Source: Akkermansia muciniphila (lineage in GTDB: Bacteria > Verrucomicrobiota > Verrucomicrobiia > Verrucomicrobiales > V1-33). From it: DNA of 64,000 nucleotides. The translations under genes and the position numbers were made by a program. How positions within the stretch are numbered: position 1 is the first letter of the stretch; the number at the start of each line of letters is the position of its first letter. The notes beneath the pieces were generated by a model. It was not told where the DNA came from and did no database searches. It saw only the letters and a program-made list of their open reading frames with translations. Positions 1 to 11,200 of this stretch are shown here, one piece after another. The stretch is taken from the NCBI GenBank assembly GCA_945861415.1, contig CAMAUV010000014.1, positions 1-64,000 on the forward strand, read 5' to 3'.

Positions 1-59
1 GCTTCCAGCGCTACACGGGCTTTAAATCCGGCATCATGTCTCTTTCGTTTGGCTTTCAT
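1..59 (-). CDS. IS3-family transposase OrfA, N-terminal 19 codons only
   Basis: Reading from an ATG at 59-57 the product begins MKAKRKRHDAGFKARVALEA and is cut by the window edge. The basic start followed by the F-K-A-R-V-A-L-E-A stretch is the first helix of the helix-turn-helix OrfA protein of IS3-family elements. In intact copies OrfA is followed by an overlapping OrfB integrase made by programmed frameshifting, which cannot be seen here. Only 20 residues support the call, but they are distinctive. Confidence 0.65.
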   Translation of the reverse strand, partial: MKAKRKRHDAGFKARVALE

Positions 60-147
60 TGGGTGGCTATTGCGTTCGCGGTTTCGTGCGCCAAGGTCCA
101 GCCCAATCATAGCTTAACCAGTGGCCTGGTTTTCGGCGTCCACCTCA
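1..147 (-). mobile_element. IS3-family insertion sequence, one end (element continues beyond the window)
   Basis: The minus strand reads into an IS3-type OrfA from 59 leftwards. The outer end of the element is placed at 147, where the minus strand begins TGAGGTGGACGCCGAAAA, a sequence of the kind found at IS3-group termini (TG at the tip, then a purine-rich stretch). The distance of about 88 bases from this tip to the OrfA start is normal for IS3 leaders. The other end and any target duplication lie outside the window, so the boundary is inferred from one end only. Confidence 0.6.
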
Positions 148-621
148 AAATCAACTTCCCGATGCTCCCTCAATCTTTGATCCTTTCATACAAAAGGCTC
201 ACCATCCCGCTTCCACCCCAGTTGAGCGATCATGGGCACATTCAGCATCGGCGTGGCGAATCTAGCAGCTTTTATAGCCTTCAGCGTCAACTTTTCCGAG
301 TCAGCTATCTGCTGCCTCTACCATACGTAACACTTATGCTCTAATGGCCCGCTGCCAATTAATATAAAGCGTGCCTTAAAGTAATTCATAGCGCCAGCGA
401 TCATCAACGAGTGGGCTCGCTGAATTTCAGATTTTCCATTCCCCGGACAGGTTTTTGTGGTAGCCGGGAAACGTCCGGCAGAACTCACCAGAGATTAACC
501 CCGGAAGACTGTGATTTACAACCTTTTACGCACCCACCCAAGGCGCCTCCCCATATGCAGGAATGAGGCACACCCCCTTTAGCTGTCGTGACGCGCGCTC
601 TTCATTGGCCAAAATAACGTT
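148..621. other. Non-coding or decayed DNA between the IS end and carB
   Basis: No convincing gene is visible. On the minus strand, roughly 318 down to 186, there is an open stretch of about 44 codons (including ATPMLNVPMIAQLGWKRDG) without a good start codon. It could be a decayed gene fragment, but I do not recognise it. The 102-codon plus-strand frame starting at 36 runs antisense through the IS end and has no family features. The area downstream of carB (about 540-621) shows no clear strong hairpin terminator. Confidence 0.4.
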
Positions 622-3600
622 TTACGAATGATACTCCTGCAGCGGCTTTACTTCCAGTTTGTTCTTCTGGAGTGAACCTATGGCATGAGCCGCCGCTCGA
701 GCGCCACGTAATGTCGTCTGGATCGGCGTTCGCGTGCTGACGCTGGTGCTGCGGATGATGACTTCGTCTTTGCGCGTTTCCTTTTCGCTCGGGGTGTTGA
801 TGATCATGGCGATTTCGCCGTTCTTCATCATATCGAGAATGTTCGGGCGGCGGCCTTCGGCGATTTTGTGAACTTTGTCGCAGGGGACGCCGGCTTCTTC
901 GATGACTTTGCGGGTGCCGTCGGTGGCGACGATGGTGAAGCCGAGGTCATAGTATTCCCTCGCGATGGCGCCTATGCGGTCTTTCTGGCGGTCGCTGACG
1001 CTGATGAATATCTTGCCCTTCAGCGGCAGGCTGTTTCCGGCGGCCATTTGGCTCTTGGCGAAGGCCATGGCGTGGTCGGCATCGATGCCCATGACTTCGC
1101 CGGTACTCTTCATTTCGGGGCCGAGGGCGATGTCGATGCCGGGGAATTTGGAGAAGGGGAAGACGGCTTCCTTCACGTTGTAGTGCGGCGGGATGATCTC
1201 CTTCGTGAAGTTGAGCGACTGGAGCGACTCGGTCTTCATGTCCGTGAGTCCGGCGCGCTTCAGGCCGTGGCTAGCCATGATTTTGGCGGCGTACTTGGCG
1301 AGCGGGCGGCCGATGGCTTTGGAAACGAAGGGCACGGTGCGGCTGGCGCGCGGATTCACCTCGATGACGTAGAGCACCTCGTCCTTCACGGCGAACTGGA
1401 TGTTCATGAGGCCGATGACGTTCAGCGCTTTGGCCAGTTCCTTGGCGGCGCGCATGATCTCCACTTTGATCGGTTCGCTGAGGCCGAACGCAGGAATGAC
1501 GCAGGCGCTGTCGCCGCTGTGCACGCCGGCCTGTTCGATGTGCTCCATGATGGCGCCGACCACGGTGGTCTCGCCGTCGGAAATGACGTCCACGTCCACC
1601 TCGGCGGCGTCTTCGAGGAAGCGGTCCACGAGTACCGGCCGGTCCGGACTGGCCTGCACAGCGTAGCGCATGTAGTGGCGGATTTCGTCGTCGCTGTAAA
1701 CGATCTGCATGGCGCGGCCGCCAAGCACGAAGCTGGGGCGCACGAGCACCGGATAGCCGATGCGCTGCGCGATGGCCACGGCTTCATCCTCAGTCACGGC
1801 GGTGCCGCTGGGGGCCTGATTGAGTTCTAGGTCGTCGAGCAGCTTGGCGAAGAACTTGCGGTCTTCGGCGAGTTCGATGCTCTTCGGCGACGTGCCGATG
1901 ATGTTGCAGCCGGCTTCTTCCAGCTTCGCCGCGAGGTTCAGCGGAGTCTGGCCGCCGAGTTGCACGATGACACCCCAGCACTGCTCATTTTCGTAAATGT
2001 TCATCACGTCCTCGAACGTAAGCGGCTCGAAGTAGAGGCGGTCGCTCGTGTCGTAGTCGGTGGAAACGGTCTCGGGATTCGAGTTCACCATGATAGTCTC
2101 GAAGCCCATTTCCTTCAGCGCGAAGGCGGCGTGAACACAGCAGTAGTCGAACTCGATGCCCTGACCGATCCGGTTTGGTCCGCCGCCGAGGATCATGACT
2201 TTGCGCTTTGTCGAATGACGCGTCTCGTTCTCCTCGCCGTAAGTGGAGTAATAGTAAGGCGTGTAGGCCTCGAACTCCGCCGCGCAGGTGTCCACTAGGC
2301 GGTAGGTCGGGATGATGCCGTGCTGTTTGCGCACCCGCCTGACCTCGCTCTCAGTGAAAAACAAATCCCAATGGCTCAATTCCGGATATTGAGCATGAAC
2401 CAGAGCGGACAACTGCCTATCAGAGAATCCCATCCTTTTTGCTTTGGTAATCAGGTCAATGGCCGCCGCCTCCGCCACTTCCTTCTGCTCGGGAGTCCGG
2501 TCGGAATTTCCTGACGGATCCACTAAGAAAAACAAGTCCGCGGAGAGCAGGTCCTTCTCCGCCGCTACGATTTCCTCAATGTTCCGCAGGAACCACGGAT
2601 CAATCTTCGTCAGTTCGTAGATCTCCTCCACGGTGCAGTCTTCACGGAAGGCCACACCCAGCCAGAAGATGCGCTCTGCGTTCGGGATGCTTAGCTTTCT
2701 GACGATTTCCTCCTTCGACGGATTCACTGGGTCTTTCCCGTCGGCTCCCAGTCCGGCGCGTCCCGTTTCCAGCGAGCGCAGCGCTTTTTGCAGGCTCTCC
2801 TTGAATGTGCGCCCGATGGCCATAGCTTCGCCAACGGATTTCATCTGCGTGGTCAGCGTGGCATCGGCGGTGGGGAATTTCTCGAACGTGAAGCGCGGGA
2901 TCTTCGTCACCACGTAGTCAATCGTCGGTTCGAAACTCGCGGGCGTCTCGCGGGTGATGTCGTTTTTGATCTCATCTAGCGTGTAGCCCACGGCCAGCTT
3001 CGCCGCGATTTTAGCGATGGGGAAACCAGTGGCCTTCGACGCCAGCGCCGACGAGCGACTAACGCGTGGATTCATCTCGATTACGATCATGCGGCCCGTC
3101 TCCGGGTGTGTGGCGAACTGGATATTCGATCCGCCTGTCTCCACGCCGATCTCGCGAATCACGGCGAACGACGCATCGCGCATGATCTGATACTCGCGGT
3201 CCGTCAGCGTCTGGATGGGCGCCACGGTGATGGAGTCGCCCGTGTGTACGCCCATCGGGTCCAGATTTTCGATGGAGCAAATGACCACGCAGTTGTCCGC
3301 GCAGTCGCGCATCACTTCCATTTCGAATTCCTTCCAGCCCAGCAGGCTTTCATCGATGAGCACCTCGCTCACCGGGGACAGGTCCAGCCCGCGGGTCACG
3401 ATGGTTTCAAACTCCTCGCGATTGTAAGCAATGCCGCCGCCCGTTCCGCCGAGCGTAAAGCCAGGCCGGATGATGAGCGGAAACGTTCCGATGTCGTGCG
3501 CCACGAGGCGTGCTTCCTCCATCGTGTGCGCGATGCCGCTTTTCGGCATGTCGAGGCCGATCTTGATCATCGCCTCTTTGAACTTCATACGGTTCTCGCC

Positions 3601-3975
3601 CTTCTCGATCGCATCCGCCTTGGCCCCGATCATGCGCACGTTGTGCTTCGCCAGCACCCCGCTGTGCCAGAGCGTCATGCTTGTGTTTAGAGCCGTCTGC
3701 CCGCCCAGTGTAGGCAGCAGCGCATCCGGCTTCTCCTTTTCGATGATCTTCTCGACCACATCCGGGGTGATCGGCTCTATGTAAGTCCGGTGCGCGAATT
3801 CCGGGTCCGTCATGATCGTCGCCGGATTGGAATTGATTAGCACCACCTGGTAACCCTCTTCCTTCAGCGCCTTGCAGGCCTGCACGCCTGAGTAGTCAAA
3901 CTCGCAGCCTTGGCCGATTACGATGGGGCCGGAACCGATGACGAGGATTTTGTGGATCGAGGTGTCTTTGGGCAT
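622..3975 (-). CDS. carB: Carbamoyl-phosphate synthase large subunit
   Basis: Makes carbamoyl phosphate from bicarbonate, glutamine-derived ammonia and two ATP, for pyrimidine and arginine synthesis. The 1117-residue product has the classic duplicated architecture. Each half has a pre-ATP-grasp segment ([18 protein letters not shown] in the first, [18 protein letters not shown] in the second) followed by an ATP-grasp domain. Further signatures are [12 protein letters not shown] and [18 protein letters not shown] in half one, and [11 protein letters not shown] and [15 protein letters not shown] in half two. A methylglyoxal-synthase-like allosteric domain forms the last 150 or so residues ([11 protein letters not shown] onward). 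I chose the ATG at 3975 because the protein then begins [17 protein letters not shown]; a GTG at 4008 would add 11 unconserved residues. It is about 45 residues longer than usual. The small subunit gene carA is not in the window, so carB stands alone, divergent from the phosphatase gene. Confidence 0.97.
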   Translation of the reverse strand: MPKDTSIHKILVIGSGPIVIGQGCEFDYSGVQACKALKEEGYQVVLINSNPATIMTDPEFAHRTYIEPITPDVVEKIIEKEKPDALLPTLGGQTALNTSMTLWHSGVLAKHNVRMIGAKADAIEKGENRMKFKEAMIKIGLDMPKSGIAHTMEEARLVAHDIGTFPLIIRPGFTLGGTGGGIAYNREEFETIVTRGLDLSPVSEVLIDESLLGWKEFEMEVMRDCADNCVVICSIENLDPMGVHTGDSITVAPIQTLTDREYQIMRDASFAVIREIGVETGGSNIQFATHPETGRMIVIEMNPRVSRSSALASKATGFPIAKIAAKLAVGYTLDEIKNDITRETPASFEPTIDYVVTKIPRFTFEKFPTADATLTTQMKSVGEAMAIGRTFKESLQKALRSLETGRAGLGADGKDPVNPSKEEIVRKLSIPNAERIFWLGVAFREDCTVEEIYELTKIDPWFLRNIEEIVAAEKDLLSADLFFLVDPSGNSDRTPEQKEVAEAAAIDLITKAKRMGFSDRQLSALVHAQYPELSHWDLFFTESEVRRVRKQHGIIPTYRLVDTCAAEFEAYTPYYYSTYGEENETRHSTKRKVMILGGGPNRIGQGIEFDYCCVHAAFALKEMGFETIMVNSNPETVSTDYDTSDRLYFEPLTFEDVMNIYENEQCWGVIVQLGGQTPLNLAAKLEEAGCNIIGTSPKSIELAEDRKFFAKLLDDLELNQAPSGTAVTEDEAVAIAQRIGYPVLVRPSFVLGGRAMQIVYSDDEIRHYMRYAVQASPDRPVLVDRFLEDAAEVDVDVISDGETTVVGAIMEHIEQAGVHSGDSACVIPAFGLSEPIKVEIMRAAKELAKALNVIGLMNIQFAVKDEVLYVIEVNPRASRTVPFVSKAIGRPLAKYAAKIMASHGLKRAGLTDMKTESLQSLNFTKEIIPPHYNVKEAVFPFSKFPGIDIALGPEMKSTGEVMGIDADHAMAFAKSQMAAGNSLPLKGKIFISVSDRQKDRIGAIAREYYDLGFTIVATDGTRKVIEEAGVPCDKVHKIAEGRRPNILDMMKNGEIAMIINTPSEKETRKDEVIIRSTSVSTRTPIQTTLRGARAAAHAIGSLQKNKLEVKPLQEYHS

Positions 3976-4199
3976 TCGGAAAGAGGTAAAATTCCGCTCA
4001 CCTGGCACGTGCTCGCGGGCCGTGTCAAAGGGGATGAGAGCTTACTGCCAGGGAAGTCATCAATTTCGAGCAGAATCAAGTGTATCCGGGCAGGGACAAA
4101 GCCCATGGTGGCTCTCTGGCTATAACCTTTTCACCCCGGAAACCACGCATCCAAATCCCGGACAGAGAGCGTATATTTTTAGCGTCATTTGTCCGGCTT

Positions 4200-5585
4200 A
4201 TGAAAAACAATTCTATTACTTCCCGCCGGGACTTCCTCCGGCTCTCCGCCATTACGGGCACCGTTTTCGGCGCGGATACTGCGCTGGCCGACAGCGCAAC
4301 GCGTGCGGCTGTTCAAAACCGGGGTTCGGCTAAAAATGTCATTTTCATGGTCAGCGACGGTATGAATATAGGCGCGCTGACCTTGGCAAGACGCTACCAG
4401 CTGGTCGTGCAGGGCAGGGAAACGCCGTGGATGCAGCTTTATCGCGAGCGCCCCGTGGTGCGCGCACTCATGGAGACCGCCTCCGCCAGTAGCCTCGTAA
4501 CCGACTCCGCCGCCGCCGCCAGCGCGTGGGGTGGCGGGCAGCGGGTGCGCAACGGTATAATTAATCTGCATCCCGAAACGAAGGCTCCACTGGAGCCGCT
4601 GCACCTTGCGGTGCAAAAATCTGGACGCCGCACCGGTCTCGTCTCCACAGCCACCATCACGCACGCCACCCCGGCCGGATTCGCCGTGAACTGCGATGAC
4701 CGGGGCAAAGAGGAGGAGATCGCGGTGCAGTATCTTGATCGAAAAGTTGATCTGCTCCTCGGTGGCGGGCAAAAGTTTTTCAACGATGCTCTTCGCGCCC
4801 GCTATGCAGCGGCTGGCTACGATGTGGTAGATTCCCGCGAAGGGCTTCGCGCGTTGCCTAGAGGCATCTTCAAGCCATTGCTGGGCGTGTTCTCCAGCAG
4901 TCATATGCCTTTCAGCATCGACCATGTGAGTGTGCCGGAGATCGCCGCCAAAGTTCCGCCGCTCGCAGAGATGTCGCGCGCTGCGCTGGAGCGCCTGCGT
5001 CATGCCCCGGAGGGATTCTTCCTCATGATTGAAGGTGCCCGCATTGACCATGCCGGTCATGCTAACGATTCCGCAGCATCAATTCATGACCAGCTCGCAT
5101 TCGAAGACGCGATGACCGTGGTACTGGAGTTCATCGACAAAAATCCGGACACGCTGCTCATCGTCACCACGGACCACGGCTGCGGTGGCATCCAGCTCAA
5201 CGGCGTGAGCGCGGATGCAAAACAGGGGTTCAGCCCTGGGCTTTACAATGCCACCGACGCATTCTTTGCACGCCTGCAGAAATTCCAGCGGTCCTTCGAG
5301 TGGATGAGGCAAAACAAAGTGGACAGCCTAAGTGGACCTAAGCTGGCGGAGGAACTCCTGCGCTTCACCGGACTCACGCTGACAGAAGACCAAATCAAGG
5401 CCGCGCAAGGACTGCGAAAGCTGGCCGAAATTGTAGGCGAACTGACCGGCGTGGGCTGGACCGGAGGAAATCACACCGGAGACCTCGTGGAATTTTGTGC
5501 CCTTGGCCCCGGGAGTCACCTGTTCCCGGCCTTCCTGCTCAACAGCGACGTCTACGGTCTAGTGCGCAAAGCAATGGCCGTGTGA
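4200..5585 (+). CDS. Tat-exported alkaline phosphatase (PhoA family)
   Basis: Hydrolyses phosphomonoesters outside the cytoplasm. The 461-residue product begins with a twin-arginine signal (SRRDFLRLSA), so it is exported folded. All expected active-site pieces are visible: the metal aspartate in MVSDGM, the nucleophilic serine in TDSAAAASAWGGG, a metal-ligand block IEGARIDHAGHAND, the second metal motif TTDHGCGG, and the late histidine in GNHTGDLV. Length is close to the PhoA norm. The start at 4200 is chosen because it places the Tat motif at residues 9-10; an in-frame ATG at 4080 would bury it. It is divergent from carB across a 224-base gap. Whether it is induced by phosphate starvation is unknown; I see no clear Pho box. 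Confidence 0.93.
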   Translation: MKNNSITSRRDFLRLSAITGTVFGADTALADSATRAAVQNRGSAKNVIFMVSDGMNIGALTLARRYQLVVQGRETPWMQLYRERPVVRALMETASASSLVTDSAAAASAWGGGQRVRNGIINLHPETKAPLEPLHLAVQKSGRRTGLVSTATITHATPAGFAVNCDDRGKEEEIAVQYLDRKVDLLLGGGQKFFNDALRARYAAAGYDVVDSREGLRALPRGIFKPLLGVFSSSHMPFSIDHVSVPEIAAKVPPLAEMSRAALERLRHAPEGFFLMIEGARIDHAGHANDSAASIHDQLAFEDAMTVVLEFIDKNPDTLLIVTTDHGCGGIQLNGVSADAKQGFSPGLYNATDAFFARLQKFQRSFEWMRQNKVDSLSGPKLAEELLRFTGLTLTEDQIKAAQGLRKLAEIVGELTGVGWTGGNHTGDLVEFCALGPGSHLFPAFLLNSDVYGLVRKAMAV

Positions 5586-5705
5586 GGGCTTCTTAGCAAA
5601 GATTGCGACTCTTCCGGCGCTAATCTGCCAATTATGGCGGTCTGATACGCCTGAAAAATACGTAACTCAGCTGCCTGCGGCGTAGCTGCTTCCTCGGTCC
5701 GGTCC

Positions 5706-7100
5706 ATGATGCGAACCATGTCCGCCAGCTTTCCCGCCATTCCTCCCTCCTTGTCTGCGCCCCTCGATCCCGACTTCGCTCCGTGCGCACTGTGGAACCG
5801 GGACTATCTCCGCTCAGTGAAATCCACAGGGAATGGCGTGCCGCTGGTTATCGCTTTGGAAGGAGAGGATGGGCGCGTGAGCCGCTATGAAACTTGGATC
5901 TCCGCCGATCCGGACGCTGCCGGGTTGCGCTATGCCGAGCGCATCGTGAAAATGCTTCTCTGGGCGCGCGGTGGCTGGCGCGTCATTATCGGCGGACCGC
6001 TAGCCGTGGCGGCCCATGTGCGTGGACTTTATGCAAAGGGTTCGGTGCGCGCGTTTGATGCAGAAATGATGGAGCGTATTTACCTACAGCCATTTACCGT
6101 GGAGCACTCCGCTTCGGATGCCGTGCCTGACTCACTTGAGCGCGGCATCGCGCAGGGTGGGCACTTGGACGGATGCCGTATCGGCTTTGATCTGGGGGCC
6201 AGTGATTACAAGCTGGCTGCTGTAAAGGAGGGAGACGTGGTGTGGTCGCACGAGATTCCTTGGGACCCGAAAAATCAGGCAGACCCCGACTATCACTATC
6301 GTCATCTCAGCGCCGGTCTAAAAGAAGCGGCATCCCACTTGCCCCGCGTCGATGCCATTGGCGGCAGTAGCGCGGGAGTCATTGTGAACAACCGTTTTAT
6401 GGTTGCCTCGCTCCTGCGCAGTGTGCCGGAGGAGAAGTTCGAGGAGGCGCGCAATTTGTTTGTCCGTCTCCAACGTGAGTGGAATATCCCGCTTGAAGTA
6501 GCCAATGACGGCGACGTCACCGCGCTGGCTGGGGCCATGTCGCTGGGAGAAAACGGCGTGCTCGGCATAGCCATGGGTAGCAGCAAAGCCGTGGGCTGCA
6601 TCGACCCGCAGGGCCGCATCACCGGCTGGTTGAATGAACTGGCCTTCGCTCCCGTGGATATGAACGATGCGGCTCCGGCCGATGAATGGAGCGGTGATCG
6701 CGGCGTTGGATCGCTCTACTTTTCCCAGCAGGCCGTGAACAAGCTCCTGCCCGCCGCCGGCATCTCACTGCCCGCCGAAATGAACCTGCCGGAGCGCCTC
6801 AAGGAAGTCCAGAAACTCATGGCTGCAGGCGACGAACGTGCCCTGCGCATCCACGAAACCATCGGTACTTACCTAGGCTACAGTGTCGCCCACTATGCGG
6901 ACTTTTACGACTTCCGCCACCTGCTCATCTTGGGCCGTGTCACCACCGGAGAAGGCGGCGATATCATCCTGAACCGAGCTAAGGAAGTGAGCGCAGCGGC
7001 GTTCCCAGAACTCGCTGCCCGCATCAATATGCAGCTCCCCGACGAAAAAAGCCGCCGCGTCGGCCAGGCCGTTGCCGCCGCCAGTCTGCCAAAACGGTAA
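5706..7100 (+). CDS. ROK-family sugar kinase-like or regulator-like protein
   Basis: The 464-residue product contains a ROK/actin-fold core from about residue 155: a phosphate-binding loop (IGFDLGASDYKLAAV), an IGGSSAGVI segment, the aspartate motif NDGDVTALAG, and the glycine-rich AMGSSKAVGCI region. ROK proteins phosphorylate hexoses or act as sugar-sensing repressors. There is no N-terminal helix-turn-helix, so a kinase or non-enzymatic role is likelier than a DNA-binding one. The 150 residues before the core are unusual for ROK kinases, and I do not recognise them. The zinc-binding cysteine cluster typical of many ROK kinases is not evident. Starts at 5706, 5709 or 5718 are all possible. 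It is co-directional with, but separated by 120 bases from, the phosphatase gene. Confidence 0.75.
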   Translation: MMRTMSASFPAIPPSLSAPLDPDFAPCALWNRDYLRSVKSTGNGVPLVIALEGEDGRVSRYETWISADPDAAGLRYAERIVKMLLWARGGWRVIIGGPLAVAAHVRGLYAKGSVRAFDAEMMERIYLQPFTVEHSASDAVPDSLERGIAQGGHLDGCRIGFDLGASDYKLAAVKEGDVVWSHEIPWDPKNQADPDYHYRHLSAGLKEAASHLPRVDAIGGSSAGVIVNNRFMVASLLRSVPEEKFEEARNLFVRLQREWNIPLEVANDGDVTALAGAMSLGENGVLGIAMGSSKAVGCIDPQGRITGWLNELAFAPVDMNDAAPADEWSGDRGVGSLYFSQQAVNKLLPAAGISLPAEMNLPERLKEVQKLMAAGDERALRIHETIGTYLGYSVAHYADFYDFRHLLILGRVTTGEGGDIILNRAKEVSAAAFPELAARINMQLPDEKSRRVGQAVAAASLPKR

Positions 7101-7190
7101 AGTTGTCCCCCCTCGGCGAATGATGTGGTGCCAGAGACCCAAACGTAACGCAGGCGTCCCCCTGACCCGCAGCGGTCCTGAATTAGCGTG

Positions 7191-7325
7191 ATGCCGGGGG
7201 ACTGCCATTTTTTCTTCACCGGTCCGAACGGGAAGGCGCAGATCGCCAGCAGCATGTTCAGCTATGCGAAATCGTTGAGAGAAAAGAAGGACGTGCTGGA
7301 ACTGCCGGAAATCAAAGGCGCGTAA
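7191..7325 (+). CDS. Short ORF or 3' gene remnant, 44 codons
   Basis: An ATG at 7191 (preceded in frame by GTG) opens a frame to a TAA at 7323-7325, encoding MPGDCHFFFTGPNGKAQIAS and 24 further residues ending LPEIKGA. The composition is protein-like and the end resembles the tail of a larger protein. However, a stop lies only nine bases upstream in frame and I recognise no family. It may be a small protein or the stump of a deleted gene. It fills most of the 294-base space between the ROK gene and the metallopeptidase gene. Confidence 0.3.
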   Translation: MPGDCHFFFTGPNGKAQIASSMFSYAKSLREKKDVLELPEIKGA

Positions 7326-7394
7326 TGAGTGGCCGCGGTTTGCGCATACGCAGAAATGAGGATGCACTGCCGCCGGGCCTAGATAGGAATACTC

Positions 7395-8189
7395 ATGCGT
7401 CTTACCATTTTGACATCTATCCTCGTTCTCAGCCTTGCCGCTATCGCGCAGGACAAACCTGCGGACTACCCGCCTGCCGCCGAGCCTCCGGAGAATGCCG
7501 GTGAAAAGCCCGCCGAAAAAGCGGCGGAGCCGCCCGCAGGCGCTCTCGAATCGGTAGTCATCGGTGAGGGGGAAAAGACAGTGCGATTCACGGTGGATAC
7601 CGCGCAGGCGCCCGACCTTGCGGGATGGACGAAGGAGCAGCTCATCCCCGTTATTAAAGAGTGGTATCCGAAAATCGTGGAGATGCTGCCGGGCAAGGAC
7701 TTCAAAGCGCCGGGGAGCTTCAGTATCGTATTCGACAACAAATACGAGGGGGTGGCGGCGACGATGGGCACTCGGGTGGTGTGCAATCCGGCCTGGTACC
7801 GGACGGAGTTGAAACGGGAGGCGCTGGGCTCTGTGGTACATGAGTTGGTGCATGTGGTGCAACAGTATGGCGGTCGCCGGGGTGTGCCTGTATGGATCAC
7901 AGAAGGACTGGCGGATTACATCCGGTGGTATCTTTATGAGCCGCAGTCTAAGGGCTGTGAGATTCCTGCGCATGCTGCCGGCCGCGTGAAGCATGACATG
8001 AGCTACCGCATCTCAGCGAATTTCCTGAACTGGGTGATTGCCCACCATGAAAAGGACCTCCTGCGGGAAATGAACGCCGCTCTGCGCGAGGGGCGCTACT
8101 CGCCGGCGCTGTGGACGGAACGCACGAAGAAGGATCTGGAGACGCTGGGCGCGGATTGGAAGAAGTTTCTTGAGGGAAAGAAGGCCTGA
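7395..8189 (+). CDS. Secreted basic-secretory-protein-like zinc metallopeptidase
   Basis: The 264-residue product has a signal peptide (residues 1-19, MRLTILTSILVLSLAAIAQ), then a proline/glutamate/alanine-rich linker to about residue 50, then a domain matching the basic secretory protein family (PF04450). That family is known from plants and many soil bacteria. The zinc-binding helix is HELVHVVQQYGG, followed by the GVPVWITEGLADYIRW segment that supplies a glutamate and stabilises the active site in gluzincin-like enzymes. The C-terminal YRISANFLNWV and WTERTKKDLETLGADWKKF blocks are typical of the family. Substrate is unknown. It stands alone, convergent with the large gene at 8254. Confidence 0.88.
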   Translation: MRLTILTSILVLSLAAIAQDKPADYPPAAEPPENAGEKPAEKAAEPPAGALESVVIGEGEKTVRFTVDTAQAPDLAGWTKEQLIPVIKEWYPKIVEMLPGKDFKAPGSFSIVFDNKYEGVAATMGTRVVCNPAWYRTELKREALGSVVHELVHVVQQYGGRRGVPVWITEGLADYIRWYLYEPQSKGCEIPAHAAGRVKHDMSYRISANFLNWVIAHHEKDLLREMNAALREGRYSPALWTERTKKDLETLGADWKKFLEGKKA

Positions 8190-8253
8190 CGCTATCCTGC
8201 CTTGTATGCCCGTTTTTTCAGCGCACGAATTGAAACTCCGGCAGCAGGCAAGG

Positions 8254-11200
8254 TTATGGCTCGAGCTGAAGCGCTACTCGAAGATGGAGGAAGCGGCGGC
8301 TGCTGGCGGGAAATGATGCGGGGCCGGTGATGGTCACGGTTTCGGTGCCGTCGTTGTTGTTGCTGATCGCCGGAACGGGAGCGGTTAAAGAGGACCAGAT
8401 GTCGAGATTGGGGGAGGTTTCGATGGTGAAGTCCACATCGAGGAGGTTCTTGCGGCGGCGGTATTGGACGGTCAGACTGTTTTCGCTGATGGATCCGGTG
8501 AGAAGCGCGGAGGCGGACTCAAATGGTGTGTGGCCGAGCGCGTAGCGCAGTTCGTTGGAGACTCCGGCGGCACCGGCAGCGGGCCCACTGATGAGGGGAT
8601 CGGCGAGTTGTGCGGGACTGAAGTAAGTGTGCCTCCACCCTTCGAACTGCCATGCGACTTCGCTGCTGTTCGTGGCCGCGGGAGTGCCGCCGGGTTGCGT
8701 GCTGATGCCCCATTGGGCGGCACTTTTCCACTCGCTGACTGGCGCGGACTCGTTGCGCACGATCATGGTGCGGCCGCCTCCGTCGGTCGCGGGGAACCAG
8801 GCGTCGCTGTAAGCAAAGGACTGAATCACCGCGCCAGTCGCATCGCGCAGCGTAATGGTTTCACCGCTGTTTCTGAGGGCATCGTCGGGGCCGCAGGCGC
8901 CAGCGACGCGCGCGCCGGTGCCGTAGCGGGACTGAAACGCGGCCACGCTGCGCACTACGATGATGCTTTCGCCGCCGGTGAGCGTGGTGTTCCCGGGGAA
9001 TACGAAATCAACACCTTCGGTGATGGCGCAGCCGCTGACGTCGAGCGTGCTGAGGCCTGTGTTTCGCAGTTCGATGAATTCGTAATCGTCCTTGTCGGTG
9101 CTGACCGCCAACTCCGGGCCTGCGGGAGGCGCGGGATGGTATTGCAGTTCGGTGATGCGGAGGAAATCCCGGGCCAGGGGGGCGGTCTGAGTGCCGGTGA
9201 TCGTAATGGTGTCGGTCCCGACCTGCGCGCCCTGATGATCAAATGCCCGGAGCGTGAGCGCGTTCGGGCCATTGAGCAGCGCGAGGCTGAGGCGCCATTT
9301 GCTTTCGCCGGTCCATTCGACATCGAGGACCGCGCCGGTGTCGGCCCGGCGGATTTCGCGAACGTTAATCCATCCGCTGCCCTCCAGCGAGACCTGCGTG
9401 GCGTTCACAGAGAAATTGTTGCCGCCGTTGGTGGAAATGGCGAACGGCGCGGAGGCGGGAACTTGCGAGAGCACGTAGGCTCTGCGCGACGTGATGTAGG
9501 TCTGCGCGGCGGAAAAATTCTTGCCCGCTTTCGCTCCGTAGTGCGCGATCCACGGGGCCATGTAGGTGGGGTTGAACGTCGTGTTGATGAGGTCGAGCAG
9601 GTGCCCGTGGAAGAGCCGCCGGTTGGCCGGGAGGTTGAAGACCTTGATCAGATTTCCGGTGGTGCCGATGAGCGAGGCATTGGTCGCGCGCTGAAAGCAC
9701 ACGTCGCTGTCGTGCTGGAAGGCGAGGAAGCGTCCGTCGCCGGGGCGGAGGTAGAGCTTCAAGTTGTGCGGCTGGTTGTGGGTGTAAAAGTCGTTGTTCC
9801 CGATGAGCGACTGCAACGCGAAGGTGCGCGCCCATTGGTCCACATCCATGAGCGGCCGGGTTGCGGCATCCAGCGCGCTGCCGCTCAGGCCGAATGCCGA
9901 TGCCAGCGCCATGAGTCGTTCCGCTCCAGGCTGCACGTCCGTGTCCTCAGGGGCGAAAGTCCAGCGGTAGTTCTCGGGGTCTGTCCCGTAGCTGGTGATG
10001 TCGCCGTAGGCGATGGGGCCGGCCGCCACGACTTTCGGACTCTCCGGGTTTCCGTTGGTGGTGCTGTTCGCGTAGTAAATGCCGTCGAACTTGTAGAGAG
10101 GCGAATCGCTTCCGTTGTCGAAATGCCGGTCGAGCCAGTCGTTCGAGTAGTCCGTGCTGAGCAGCGCGACATTGGTGTGCTGAACGAGCGGGGTGATGAC
10201 GCGGATGATGTCATCCTGCAGGCCGGCGAGGCCGCCTCCGGCGTGTCCGGCCATGTGTTTGACGAGAATTTCGTCCGGCGACGGACTGCCGAACGGACCG
10301 CGGCCGGAGCGGTCGATCACGATGCGCCGGTGGACGCCACGGAACGGACGATCGGCCGGGAAACTCACGGTGAAGCCGACAAACTCGTCATACGGCCGCC
10401 CGTAAGGACTGCCGCGGAGATGTACGCCAGCATCGTAGCAGATGTCACTTTCATTCGTGATGATGGTCGCGCCGAGGAAGCCGTTGCTCATGAGATTCGC
10501 GTTGGTGTGCAGCGAGGTCGCATCCGCCGCCGTCATGACGATGCGGACATTGTGCAGCGCGGTGAGGTTGGCGAGATTGTCCTGAACCTTATAGAGTGCG
10601 CGCGACGCCGCACCGCCTGGGGGCGCGGTGGCCGTGGCGGCAAGCGTGTCGGTCGCTTCGACATAAAACTGCACGATGGCCGACGCACTCTGACCCGGGA
10701 TGCTGGCGGAGTATTTCCCGCTGGCGAGGCTCATCATCGTATTCTGCCACGCGCCTCCGTTGACAGAATAGCGCAGTGTCGCGGAGGCCACGCCATCTGG
10801 ATCGGACGCCGCAATGCTCACCGTCACGGGTGCTAAGGCCGCGGGGACAGTTGGTGAGTGGATGAGGCCGGTAAACGTTGGCCCGGTGTTCGCAAAAGCG
10901 CGGGAGTTCGCCGCGCCCGGCGTGCCTGCAGCTTCCGGCAAGGTGAGCAGGGTGGTGCGCGGGAGACGGTTAAAATAGAGCCGCGTGTTCAGTGCGGAAC
11001 AGCCCGAGACCCAGCGGGCGCGGAACGAGATTTCGTAAGTTCGGCCATTCACAATGCTGCGCCCGGCGGCGAGGGTGGTTTCGACATGATCGCTGTCGTG
11101 ATCCGTCCCGCCTGTGGCGACGAGGCGGAACACCTGATTGCCCGGCACTCCCGGCTCGGCGATGACGGTCCCCTTGTGATTTCCCAGTGCGCGCCAGCTC

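Noticed and set aside
36-344. Plus-strand open frame of 102 codons
   Set aside because: It runs antisense through the IS3 end and OrfA start and has no family features; the minus-strand reading is clearly the real one.
868-1830. 320-codon plus-strand frame inside carB
   Set aside because: Antisense shadow of a highly conserved gene in GC-rich DNA; composition is dominated by Gly, Asp, His and Ala with no motifs.
8464-10836. 790-codon plus-strand frame opposite the LTD/CotH gene
   Set aside because: Arg/Ala/Gly/Val-rich mirror of the minus-strand gene; no domain, no signal peptide, no ribosome-binding site.
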